Assembly (NCBI GenBank): GCA_904419835.1
Contig: CAJFTA010000006.1
Location: 1 to 64,000 of the forward strand
Direction of reading: 5' to 3'
Length of the DNA: 64,000 nucleotides
Source of the DNA: an uncultured Pseudoflavonifractor sp.
GTDB taxonomy: Bacteria > Bacillota > Clostridia > Oscillospirales > Oscillospiraceae
Shown: piece after piece, positions 56,501 through 64,000 of the stretch
How positions within the stretch are numbered: the stretch's first letter is position 1
Layout of the letters: every line of letters starts with the position of its first letter
Program-made: the position numbers and the translations under genes
The notes under the pieces: model-generated
The model's input: only the letters and a program-made list of their open reading frames with translations
Database searches by the model: none
What the model was told of the DNA's origin: nothing

Positions 56501-57483
56501 TTCAGGGCCTCGGGCAGGTCGGCCTCCGCGTCGGCAATCTGCTGCCAGGCGTCGGCGGATTCCGTCTCATAGGTCTCCAGGCCGTCGTAGTACTCCGCCC
56601 AGCCGTCGTCCAGCTCCTGCCGGGCGTCGGCCAGCTCCTGATTGGCCTCGGCCTCCGCGTCGTCAAATTCCTTCTGAGCGTCGTCCAGGGCCTGGTTGGC
56701 CTCGCCGATGACCTCGTCGTACCGCAGGGCGGCCCGCTCATCTCCCAGAGGCTCCAGGGCATCCACCAGGGCGTCCATCCGGTCGCCGTAGGCGTCGTCA
56801 TAGCAGTACAGGTCCTTGGCCCAGGAGACGGTCAGGTAGGCGTCGGTGTAGGTCTCCATGTCAAAGGCGCCCTTGGGCAGCAGCACGAAGCCGTTGACAC
56901 TGCCGGTGCCCAGGGAGGAGGTGCCCCGGTCGGTGGACAGGTACAGGGGGGAGTTGGCGGTGCCCACGATGGTGAATTCCTCCACGGCCAGAGCGTCGGC
57001 GTAGTCGCCGTCGCCGGTGTCAAAGGAGATTTTGTCCCCGATGGACAGCCCCGACGCCTCCAGCAGCAGGGGCTCCACCAGGCACTCGTCATCCGCCTCA
57101 GGCAGGCGGCCCTCCACCAGCTCGGGGGTGTTGATGCCCTGCTCCGACAATGACACCAGCTTGACCACCAGGTCGTTGCTCTCCAGGTGGAGGATGCCGT
57201 CGGCGGTGTAGCAGCCCTCGGCGGCGGAGATGTCCTCCAGGGAGGCCAGGTAGTCGATGTCGTCGTCGGTCAGGCCCAGGGTGGACAGCACGTGGAGGTC
57301 CATCAGGTTGTGATGGTCGTAATATCCGTCGGCGGTGCGCTCCATCACCGGGGCGGTGGTGCGCAGGCCGGAGAGAAAGGCCACCGCCAGGGAGGACAGC
57401 AGCAGCAGGGAGAGGAAGCGGCTCCTGGTCTTGCTGATCTCCCGCAGCGCGTCGGTAATCAGGCGGTTGTGCTTGGGTCTCAT
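53503..57483 (-). CDS. FtsX/MacB-type ABC permease with a giant coiled-coil insert
   Basis: 1,326 residues. One helix at the N-terminus (25-45), a MacB-like periplasmic-type domain (50-245), then about 540 residues of Ala/Glu/Asp/Lys/Gln repeats with a recurring DGW-(K/A/R)-EL-x-D or DGxxEYxDG pattern (about 260-830), interrupted by a Pro/Gly-rich patch near 490-570. Three helices (about 845-975) form the first FtsX domain, a second outer domain follows, and a last FtsX domain (about 1190-1326). Works with the ATPase 35 bp upstream. Substrate unknown; the coiled coil would reach far from the membrane. RBS AAGGAGGGG. Confidence 0.9.
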   Translation of the reverse strand: MRPKHNRLITDALREISKTRSRFLSLLLLSSLAVAFLSGLRTTAPVMERTADGYYDHHNLMDLHVLSTLGLTDDDIDYLASLEDISAAEGCYTADGILHLESNDLVVKLVSLSEQGINTPELVEGRLPEADDECLVEPLLLEASGLSIGDKISFDTGDGDYADALAVEEFTIVGTANSPLYLSTDRGTSSLGTGSVNGFVLLPKGAFDMETYTDAYLTVSWAKDLYCYDDAYGDRMDALVDALEPLGDERAALRYDEVIGEANQALDDAQKEFDDAEAEANQELADARQELDDGWAEYYDGLETYETESADAWQQIADAEADLPEALKELEDGEKEYADGVQELADGKAKYWDGLKEWQDGKAEYDQGYQDLLDGEAEYSENYKTLSDAQKEYDEGWQEYQDGLVALEDGGGQLMAAEAELDAARRALEAGAAQISAGQAQLEAGRAALSKAKEDLNTQLGTLAQVLPVFSPGTALTSAEAILSPETPWTAADGQAIVTLLNLAGGSGALTGQIQDMVDQGLMTQEQADGLIAQLDAALAAAGGTDEAGAPISPDPEPLKAFFSQSIPGLFAAGEAQMADAEAQLSSASAQLSSGWSQYNEGKKAVDEARAEFEAGVKQSQEAEQTLFEARTELEDGWKQLADGRKELDDGWRELADAQQEISDGWAELEDARQEILDGEAELADGRAELDDGWKQYYDGVADLEEAKATLPGELSDAKQELDDAYQELLDGEAEYADGRAEAEQKLSDARQELNDARREVAEIEDCQWYILDRDTNVGYVSYQQDAERMGNLASVFPLIFFLVAALVCLTTMTRMVEDQRVEIGGLKALGYSRSAIALKYVGYGFLSSFLGGVLGLAVGVTVIPTIIFNAWKVLYTVGDMELFLLPDVALLSVGAAVLCVTGTAFATCFAALTAVPAQLMRPKSPKPGRRVLLERIRPLWKRMSFTWKVTIRNLFRYKKRFWMTVIGIGGCTALIITGFGIRNSLYDVFDKQYDEITPYSAQISLMDNITEDELTEIAAVLDGSELVSEWMSVSNQPVTAESDSRSLDSNVYLFTVADQERFSDFVHLRHRQDNAEVSLSQDGAVITEKLADMLDVGVGDTITLVDGDSRRAEVTITDLTENYVFHYLYITEECYESLFGQASEINSLMVTYTDDTEENSDAVAEQLIPLSGVSSVSRIENTKNTFIEGMKGVDYAVVIITVSAAALAFVVLFNLTNINITERMRELATLKVLGFYTGELNAYIYRENIFLTIFGILLGLVLGKFLHQWLIITVEIDMVMFGRDAGVMSYVYAAVLTALFSFLVNVISRKKLKKIDMVESLKTVD

Positions 57484-57518
57484 AGGAGAAATCCCCTCCT
57501 TTCGCGGTGTTCAGAGGA

Positions 57519-58220
<702 letters not shown>

Positions 58221-58252
58221 GGTTTCCACCTCATGTGTGTTATTAAACAGGT

Positions 58253-58302
58253 GTTGATTTATCAACTTAATTATATTATATTGGATTTAAGGTTGGTTGC
58301 AA
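58253..58302 (-). promoter_or_regulatory. Promoter and operator of the FtsX-type ABC operon
   Basis: Minus strand: TTGCAA (58297-58302), 16-bp spacer, TATAAT (58275-58280). Just after it, over the start point, the palindrome GTTGAT-TT-ATCAAC (58253-58266). GTGTTGATT recurs at 58352-58360 close to the divergent tetR gene. Probable sites for that TetR protein. Confidence 0.72.
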
Positions 58303-58400
58303 TGGGCAGATAAGCACGATGCCGTACAAAATAAGACAGGTTTGCACACGAGTGTTGATTAATGTACAGATGAACAAAAGCTGTTGAAGGAGGGACCGCT

Positions 58401-58985
58401 ATGACAGGGGAACAGGGGGACCGCCGGGTAAGGCGCACCAAGGCCATGCTGCGCGCGGCGCTGACCGAGCTGCTCAAAACCAAGCCGGTCAACGAGATCT
58501 CGGTCACCGAGCTGACAGAGAAGGCCGACGTGAACCGGGGGACCTTTTACGGCCATTACAAGGACATTTTCGACATGGTGGAGCAGCTGGAGAACGAGAT
58601 GTTCCAGGAGTTCAGCGCCCTGCTTCAGGCCTATCCGGCCGACGCGCTCAAGCATGGCCTGCGGCCCATCCTGCGGGATGTGTTTGCGTTCCTCCAGCGG
58701 TACGGGGACATGGCGGCCGCCCTGCTGGAGCGGGACCGGGACACCCGCTTCCTGGAGCAGCTCAAGGGCATGGTGGCGGAGCGGGTCAGCCTGGAGTGGG
58801 GGCGGCTCTATCAGTTCGGCAACCCACGGGAGCAGGCCTTCTGCCTGTCCTTCCTGGTGGGAGGCGTGGTGGGCCTCATCCAGAGCTGGCTGGAGGGGGG
58901 ACGGAAGGAGACACCCGAGGAGCTGGCCGCCCTGTCCGAGGCCATGATTCTCCGGGGGATTGAGGGGCTTAATCTGCCCAGGTGA
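58401..58985 (+). CDS. TetR-family regulator
   Basis: 194 residues. Helix-turn-helix in residues 25-60 (VNEISVTELTEKADVNRGTF, then YGHYKDIFDMVEQLE) and a ligand domain of the TetR_C_33-like type. Divergent from the ABC exporter and 180 bp from it, so most likely its repressor, with GTTGATTTATCAAC as operator. Ligand unknown. Confidence 0.92.
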   Translation: MTGEQGDRRVRRTKAMLRAALTELLKTKPVNEISVTELTEKADVNRGTFYGHYKDIFDMVEQLENEMFQEFSALLQAYPADALKHGLRPILRDVFAFLQRYGDMAAALLERDRDTRFLEQLKGMVAERVSLEWGRLYQFGNPREQAFCLSFLVGGVVGLIQSWLEGGRKETPEELAALSEAMILRGIEGLNLPR

Positions 58986-58999
58986 GGGGTACGGTCTCC

Positions 59000-59290
59000 G
59001 ACGGGGTACTTTTCACCGGCGAAAAGTACCCAAAAGCCGCCAGGGGGAAACAGGCGCAGATCGGCTTTTACAAGCCTTATGCGCCCGTTTCCCCCTGGTA
59101 CCCCCTTTCGGGGATGCGTCCTGCGGCGGCGAAATTCAATGACCCGCCGAACTTGAAAGTAGTTACGATGCCGGTTCGGTGCCCCGCGTATCGTTCCTGC
59201 ATCGCCCGAGCAGCGTTACCCGCCCAGACTTGCAGTCCCTGCAATTCATTGGCGATCTCAATGCCGCACGGGGCCTCTGCGCCGTATTTT
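59000..59290 (-). repeat. R element, copy 6
   Basis: Helices CCAGGGGGAAAC/GTTTCCCCCTGG (the longest version), GGCGCA/TGCGCC, GGCTT/AAGCC, GTACTTTTC/GAAAAGTAC. No T module. It lies right after tetR on the opposite strand. Confidence 0.85.
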
Positions 59291-59328
59291 GACTTCAGCT
59301 CGAACAACCTTGCCGCAAAAAAGAACGA

Positions 59329-59372
59329 AAGAGCGGGTCCGGACATAGTCCGGACCCGCTCTTTTGTTGCGG
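59329..59372. terminator. Bidirectional terminator
   Basis: AAAGAGCGGGTCCGGAC/GTCCGGACCCGCTCTTT with A and T tracts; between tetR (plus) and the importer operon (minus). Confidence 0.92.
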
Positions 59373-59383
59373 AATTGGTTTTA

Positions 59384-59436
59384 TTACCGCTCTTCTCTGA
59401 AATAGGCCAAACCCAGACTCTGAGGCGGCTGATTTT
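59384..59436 (-). pseudogene. Duplicated 3' end of the importer permease gene
   Basis: 53 bp identical to 59607-59659 (period 223 bp); encodes QPPQSLGLAYFREER and the stop. It lies next to the terminator, so it is probably the original end of the gene. Confidence 0.88.
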
Positions 59437-59606
59437 GCCCCGTGCGGCGCAGCCGCCCGGGGACCCCGGGACAGAATCGCCATGGGCGGAATGAATCCGC
59501 CCTGCGGCAAGGTTTTGCTGCGCAAAACGCTTGGACGCGCCGGTGCGCGGCCCCGCGTTCGCGGGGGCGGAAAAATCAGCAGGGGAGCAAGGCAGAGGAG
59601 GAGAAT
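59437..59606 (+). repeat. E element beside the importer permease gene
   Basis: CCCGGGG/CCCCGGG, GGGCGG-aatgaat-CCGCCC, CAAGGTTTTGCTGCGCAAAAC hairpin, CGCGCCGGTGCGCGG, CCCCGCG/CGCGGGG. Same order as the hisS and MGS-gene copies. Confidence 0.8.
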
Positions 59607-60590
59607 TTACCGCTCTTCTCTGAAATAGGCCAAACCCAGACTCTGAGGCGGCTGATTTTCCCGCTTGCGGCGCATACTGACGGCCACCAGCACAATGACG
59701 GTGGCGATATAGGGGAAGATGTCGTAGATCTGGGCGGGGATGCCCAGAGCCACGTAGAGCCGCATGACGGACAGGGCGCCGAACACCAGGGAGCCCAGCA
59801 GGGCCCGGGCGGGGCTCCAGGTGGCGAAGATAACCAGGGCCACGGCGATCCAGCCCTTGCCGCCCACGCAGTTGTGGACCCACACGCCGCCCACGCCGTT
59901 GGCGGAGTTCATGACGATGTACAGCCCGCCCAGGCCGCAGATGCCGCCGCCCATGCAGGTGGCCAGGTACTTATAGAGGGTGACGTTGATGCCGGCGGCG
60001 TCGGCGGTGGCGGGGGACTCGCCCACGGACCGCAGGTTCAGACCCGCACGGCTCCGGCCCAGGAACCAGGCCAGCACGATGGCCAGAAGGATGCCCAGGT
60101 AGACCATGAAGTTGTAGGAGAAGAGCAGCTTGCCCACCACGGGCAGGTCCTGGAGCACCGGGATGCCCGAGTTGAAGGCGTTCTTGGTCACGTTGCCCAC
60201 GGCCATGTAGCGGCTGGGGGCGGTGTTGCCGATGGCCTCGCCCAGGAAGTTGGCAAAGCCGGTGCCGAAGATGGTGAGGGCCAGACCGGTCACGTTCTGG
60301 TTGGCCCGGAGGGTGATGGTGAGCACGCTGTAAATGAGGGTGCCGAAGGCGGCGCACAGAATGGCGCACACCATGGCGATGAGCACCGACACCACCGGGT
60401 TGGGGTTGGCCGCGGCCTGCTCGTAGTAGTAGGACCCGGCCAGACCGGCCACGCCGCCCATGAACATCATGCCCTCCACGCCCAGGTTCAGGTTGCCCGA
60501 CTTCTCGGTGACAATCTCGCCCAGGGTGCCGAAGAGGAGGGGCGTGCCCGCCAGCACGGCGGCCACCACAAAGCTGAGGATTTTATCCAT
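59607..60590 (-). CDS. BMP-type nucleoside ABC importer, permease 2 (NupQ/YufQ-like)
   Basis: 327 residues, eight or nine helices; NLGVEGMMFMGGVAG near residue 35 is the family mark, SVGESPATADAAGINV later. RbsC-like fold. Overlaps the upstream permease gene by eight bases. 3' end duplicated (59384-59436). Confidence 0.92.
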   Translation of the reverse strand: MDKILSFVVAAVLAGTPLLFGTLGEIVTEKSGNLNLGVEGMMFMGGVAGLAGSYYYEQAAANPNPVVSVLIAMVCAILCAAFGTLIYSVLTITLRANQNVTGLALTIFGTGFANFLGEAIGNTAPSRYMAVGNVTKNAFNSGIPVLQDLPVVGKLLFSYNFMVYLGILLAIVLAWFLGRSRAGLNLRSVGESPATADAAGINVTLYKYLATCMGGGICGLGGLYIVMNSANGVGGVWVHNCVGGKGWIAVALVIFATWSPARALLGSLVFGALSVMRLYVALGIPAQIYDIFPYIATVIVLVAVSMRRKRENQPPQSLGLAYFREER

Positions 60591-61692
60591 TGCTGTGCTC
60601 CCCCTTTCCGCGGAAAATCAGCCGGTAACGGATGAAGAACTCGCACCCCAGCATGGCGAAGAGGATGATGCCGGTGAGCACGTCGGCCACCGAGGCGGGG
60701 ATGCTGAAATTGGTCTGGATGGTGCCCGAGCCCTTGGTGAGGATGGCCAGGAAGGCGGCGATGAACACCATGATGATGGGGTTGAGGCCGGCCAGCCAGG
60801 CCACGGTGATGGCGGTGAAGCCCACGCCGCCGGCGGTGTTGGCGTTGAGGGTGTAGTCCGCGCCGGACACCACCGTGAAGCCCACGATACCGGCGATGGC
60901 GCCCGAGATGCACATGGTGCGCATGACAATCTTGGGCACGCTCATGCCGGAGTAGCGGGCGGTGGCCTCGCTCTCGCCCACCACGGCGATCTCATAGCCC
61001 TGCTTGGTGTACCGCAGGTAGAGGAACATGAGGACCACGAAAATCAGCACGATGATCCAGCCCGCGTGGACGCCCAGCACCTTGGGCAGACGGGCATTGG
61101 AGGCAAACTGGGCGATGATGGGGAAGCCGGTGCCCTTGGTGTCCTTCCAGGGGCCGTTCTGGAGGTACTGCTCAATGCCCAGGGCGATGTAGTTGAGCAT
61201 CAGGGTGAACAGCGTCTCATTGGTGCCCCATTTGGCCTTGAAGAAGGCGGGAATCAGGCCCCACAGGGCGCCGGCGATGGCGGCGGCCAGGCACATGACG
61301 ATGAGCAGGGGCACCTTGGGCAGGGTGTCGGCCCAGAAGAGGGCGAAGTAGGTGGCGGCGATGCCGCCGGCCAGAATCTGGCCCTCAGCGCCGATGTTCC
61401 AGAACTTCATCATAAAGGCGGGGGCGATGGCCACGGCGGCGCCCAGCAGGGGCACCGCGATTTTCACCGTCTCACGCCGTCCGGTCTGGGTACCCAGGGA
61501 GCCGCGAATCATGTCACCGTACACCAGGAAGGGGTTGTGCCCCAGCAGGAGCATAATCAGGGCGCCCAGCAGCAGGGCCAGCACGATGGCGGCGGCCCGG
61601 ATGGCCCAGGACTTGCCCCGGGAAATATCCGTCCGCTTGGCGATGCGCACCAGGGGTTCCCGGTGCTCCGCCGCTTTCACTTGGGCTGTCAT
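60583..61692 (-). CDS. BMP-type nucleoside ABC importer, permease 1 (NupP/YufP-like)
   Basis: 369 residues, about ten helices; MKFWNIGAEGQILAGGIAAT is the conserved site and VVGESEATARYSGMSVPKIV the coupling loop. Overlaps both neighbours (1 bp and 8 bp), so translation is coupled. Confidence 0.92.
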   Translation of the reverse strand: MTAQVKAAEHREPLVRIAKRTDISRGKSWAIRAAAIVLALLLGALIMLLLGHNPFLVYGDMIRGSLGTQTGRRETVKIAVPLLGAAVAIAPAFMMKFWNIGAEGQILAGGIAATYFALFWADTLPKVPLLIVMCLAAAIAGALWGLIPAFFKAKWGTNETLFTLMLNYIALGIEQYLQNGPWKDTKGTGFPIIAQFASNARLPKVLGVHAGWIIVLIFVVLMFLYLRYTKQGYEIAVVGESEATARYSGMSVPKIVMRTMCISGAIAGIVGFTVVSGADYTLNANTAGGVGFTAITVAWLAGLNPIIMVFIAAFLAILTKGSGTIQTNFSIPASVADVLTGIILFAMLGCEFFIRYRLIFRGKGEHSNG

Positions 61693-63272
61693 CAGGCCTC
61701 AGCCTCCTTTCCCGACTGGGTCATGAGCAGACCCACCTGGTCCTTGGTGGCGGTGCGGGCGTCCACCACGCCGGTGACCCGTCCGCCGCACAGCACCACA
61801 ATCCGGTCGCACAGCTCCAGCAGCACGTCCAGGTCCTCGCCCACCAGCAGCACCGCCACGCCCTTCATCTTCTGCTCGTTGAGCAGGCGGTAGATGGTGT
61901 AGGAGGAGTTGATGTCCAGACCCCGGACCGGGTAGGCGGTCATGAGTACGGTGGGGGAGGAGGCGATCTCCCGGCCCACCAGCACCTTCTGCACGTTGCC
62001 GCCCGACAGCTTGCGCACCGGGGTGTCCACCCCGGGGGTGACGATCTCCAGCTCCTGGATGAGCTTCTCGGCCAGGGCCCTGGGGGCCTTCCGGTCCACC
62101 AGGGGGCCTCTGTGCTCCTTGTAGGTCTTGAGCATCATGTTGTCCACCATGTCCATGGAGGCCACCAGGCCCATGCCCAGCCGGTCCTCGGGCACAAAGG
62201 CCAGGGACACGCCGATCTTCTGGATCTGGGTGGGGTTCTTGCCCACCAGCTCCTCGCCGGCCTTGTCCACGGGGACATGGTTTCCGGCGATGTCGCTCTT
62301 GGGGTGGGGGGGATAGTAGAAGATATGGCCCGACTCCACCTTCTGCAGGCCCGCAATGGCCTCCAGCAGCTCCTTCTGGCCCGAGCCGGCCACGCCGGCG
62401 ATGCCCAGAATCTCGCCGCCCATGGCGGTGAAGCTCACGTCGGTGAGGGACTTGACGCCGTCGCTGCCCCGGCAGTTGAGGCCCTTGACCTCCAGACGCA
62501 GGTCGTGGTACTTGGCCATGGGCCGGTCGATGTCCAGGGTGACGGCGTGGCCCACCATCATGTCGGTGAGGGCCTGGGGGTTGGTTTCGGCGGTGTTGAC
62601 GGTGCCGATGTACTTGCCCTTGCGGAGCACGGCCACCTTGTCCGAGATGGCCATGACCTCGTTGAGCTTGTGGGTGATGATGATGATGGACTTGCCGTCT
62701 GCCTTCATGTTGCGCAGCACGGCAAAGAGCTTCTCGGTCTCCTGGGGGGTGAGGACGGCGGTGGGCTCATCCAGGATGAGGATGTTGGCGCCCCGGTAGA
62801 GCACCTTGACAATCTCCACCGTCTGCTTCTGGGACACAGACATGTTGTAGATCTTCTGATCCGGGTCGATGTCGAAGCCGTACTTCCCGCTGATGGCCCG
62901 CACCTCACGGGCCACCTTCTTCCGGTCCAGGCGGCCCTTCTGGTCCAGGCCCAGGACGATGTTCTCGGCGGCGGTGAGCACGTCCACCAGCTTGAAGTGC
63001 TGGTGGATCATGCCGATGCCAAGGTCAAAGGCGTCCCTGGGGGAGCGGATGGTGACCTCCTTCCCGTCCACCCAGATCTGGCCGGCGTCGGGGAAGTAGA
63101 TGCCCGAGAGCATGTTCATCAGGGTGGTTTTGCCGCTGCCGTTCTCGCCCAGCAGGGCCAGAATCTCGCCCCGGTCCACCTCCAGGCTGATTTTGTCGTT
63201 GGCCACCACCGGGCCGAAGGTTTTGGTAATGTCTTTCAGACGGATGGCTGTGTTGGCGTCCAAATCCTTCAC
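61692..63272 (-). CDS. BMP-type nucleoside ABC importer, fused ATPase (NupO/YufO-like)
   Basis: 526 residues with two nucleotide-binding domains. First: GENGSGKTTLMN, VSQKQTVEIVKVL, ILDEPTAVLTP. Second: degenerate GVAGSGQKELLEAI and LSGGNVQKVLVGREI, as usual in RbsA/YufO proteins. Start uncertain: GTG at 63272 or TTG at 63263 (MDANTAIRL), both near GAGGTGAAGG. Energises uptake of nucleosides or related ligands by family; the ligand is inferred. Confidence 0.93.
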   Translation of the reverse strand: MKDLDANTAIRLKDITKTFGPVVANDKISLEVDRGEILALLGENGSGKTTLMNMLSGIYFPDAGQIWVDGKEVTIRSPRDAFDLGIGMIHQHFKLVDVLTAAENIVLGLDQKGRLDRKKVAREVRAISGKYGFDIDPDQKIYNMSVSQKQTVEIVKVLYRGANILILDEPTAVLTPQETEKLFAVLRNMKADGKSIIIITHKLNEVMAISDKVAVLRKGKYIGTVNTAETNPQALTDMMVGHAVTLDIDRPMAKYHDLRLEVKGLNCRGSDGVKSLTDVSFTAMGGEILGIAGVAGSGQKELLEAIAGLQKVESGHIFYYPPHPKSDIAGNHVPVDKAGEELVGKNPTQIQKIGVSLAFVPEDRLGMGLVASMDMVDNMMLKTYKEHRGPLVDRKAPRALAEKLIQELEIVTPGVDTPVRKLSGGNVQKVLVGREIASSPTVLMTAYPVRGLDINSSYTIYRLLNEQKMKGVAVLLVGEDLDVLLELCDRIVVLCGGRVTGVVDARTATKDQVGLLMTQSGKEAEA

Positions 63273-63337
63273 CTCGCTTGCGCGTCATATGGCGGGGGAC
63301 CTGGTCCGCCGCCTGTGGTTGTGTTCCTCCGCGGGAG

Positions 63338-63382
63338 GAAAGAGCGGGTGGAGCTGCGGGAAAGCAGCGTCCACCCGCTCTG
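63338..63382. promoter_or_regulatory. Stem-loop between the BMP lipoprotein and ATPase genes
   Basis: AGAGCGGGTGGA/TCCACCCGCTCT with an inner GCTGC/GCAGC. On the minus strand it is followed by TTTCCTCC, a weak T-tract. It may lower downstream expression, as is common after binding-protein genes. Confidence 0.5.
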
Positions 63383-63421
63383 TCAGGAACTTATGGGACT
63401 GCAAAAATACCGGGGAGCCGG

Positions 63422-64000
63422 TTACTGGATGATGCTGGTGATGCCGTCGATGATGTAGCAGAAGCTGGGGGCGGAGGCGGTGCCGCTCTCGTCGTAGAAC
63501 TCGCCCTCGGGCAGGGTCCAGTCCTCAGTCTTCTCGCCGGTGTTGGCGTCAAAGGCGTAGCCGCTCAGGGGGCCGGAGAACACGTGGAAATCCTCCTCCA
63601 TGAACTTCTTCTCGGCGGCCTCGATGGCCTCGGCGGTGCCCTCGGCGATGATGTCCTCGTTCAGGGGGGAGAGGTACACGGCGCCGTCGGCAAAGCCCTG
63701 GCACCAGTCGTCGGGGATGGTCTCACCGTTGATGACGGCGTTGAGGGCGAAGGTGTAGTACACGCCCCAGTCCACACGGGCGGACACCAGGGAGGCCTTG
63801 GGGGCGGCGGAGATCATGTCGGCGTTGTAGCCCACCTGGAAGGCGCCGTTGGCCTCGGCGGTGGTGGCGGGGGCGGTGGTATCGGAGTGCTGGGAGATGA
63901 CGCCGCAGCCGTCGTCAATGAGGGCCTGGGCCACCTGGGCCTCCAGGGTGGGGCTGGACCAGGAGTTGGTGTACATGACCTCCATGGTCACCTCGGGGTA
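63422..64000 (-). CDS. BMP-family substrate-binding lipoprotein (partial, 5' end outside window)
   Basis: C-terminal 192 residues (frame open to base 64000). QALIDDGCGVISQHSDTTAP and FQVGYNADM...APKASLVSARVDWGVYY are the PF02608 (Bmp/Med) region; AVYLSPLNEDI and FSGPLSGYAFDANTG follow. Binds the ligand of the importer encoded downstream (purine nucleosides in known members). The signal peptide and lipobox lie outside the window. Confidence 0.93.
   Translation of the reverse strand, partial: YPEVTMEVMYTNSWSSPTLEAQVAQALIDDGCGVISQHSDTTAPATTAEANGAFQVGYNADMISAAPKASLVSARVDWGVYYTFALNAVINGETIPDDWCQGFADGAVYLSPLNEDIIAEGTAEAIEAAEKKFMEEDFHVFSGPLSGYAFDANTGEKTEDWTLPEGEFYDESGTASAPSFCYIIDGITSIIQ

Noticed and set aside
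59077..59883. Minus-strand open frame across R copy 6 and the E element
   Set aside because: The R copies differ by insertions and deletions that are not multiples of three, and the frame is not kept among copies; it is open by G+C content only.

Overview
The window is the replication-origin region of a G+C-rich, endospore-forming, anaerobic Firmicute, most likely an Oscillospiraceae-type Clostridium (Flavonifractor/Lawsonibacter-like). The grounds are gene order and content: rpmH-rnpA-yidD-yidC-khpB on one side of the origin and dnaA-dnaN-S4-recF-remB-gyrB-gyrA on the other (the Bacillus/Clostridium layout), the spore protease gene gpr, S-layer-homology proteins, a T-box leader, a butyrate/4-hydroxybutyrate-type CoA-transferase and Firmicute promoters (TTGACA-17-TATAAT type). 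The assignment is inferred from content, not from a database match.

Layout. 1-8,961: RhlE-type helicase, aroK with two zinc-ribbon membrane proteins, gpr divergent from rpsT, YihY, a pentapeptide protein and a DUF3796/Xre pair with twin operators. 9,000-21,400: rnhA (with both ends duplicated), SHOCT protein, gyrA, gyrB, RsiV-like lipoprotein, PH-domain protein, remB, recF, S4 protein, thioesterase, dnaN. 21,400-23,400: the origin, with DnaA boxes between dnaN and dnaA, and dnaA and rpmH diverging. 23,400-27,760: rpmH, rnpA, yidD, yidC, khpB, AIM24. 27,814-48,676: a block of 19 genes all on the minus strand, i.e. head-on to the fork: ricT, holB, darA, an amino-acid decarboxylase, a tyrosine phosphatase, aspS, SLH protein, hisS, MGS-like protein, minD, rsmG, mscL, serS, parB, parA, noc. 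48,900-53,400: SLH-GH18 hydrolase, acetyltransferase, YitT, CoA-transferase. 53,500-58,985: FtsX-type ABC exporter with a large coiled-coil insert and a divergent TetR regulator. 59,600-64,000: a BMP-type nucleoside ABC importer, cut by the window edge.

The core genes work together in initiation (DnaA/DnaN/RecF/gyrase), origin segregation and nucleoid occlusion (ParA, ParB, Noc and five parS sites, four in 204 bp between noc and parA), ribosome and RNA maturation (RpmH, RnpA, S20, RsmG), membrane insertion (YidC/YidD) and tRNA charging (His, Asp, Ser).

The most unusual content is in the intergenic DNA. It holds several families of structured repeats: (i) a roughly 290-bp element (R) in six copies whose nested helices show compensatory base changes; (ii) elements (E) beside which the end of the adjacent gene has been duplicated (hisS 5' end, mgsA-like 3' end, importer permease 3' end, both ends of rnhA, and the khpB terminator), in most cases with a repeat period near 200 bp; (iii) two 99-bp elements (F) that share a terminal motif with one E-type element. 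No transposase, CRISPR, tRNA or rRNA was recognised.
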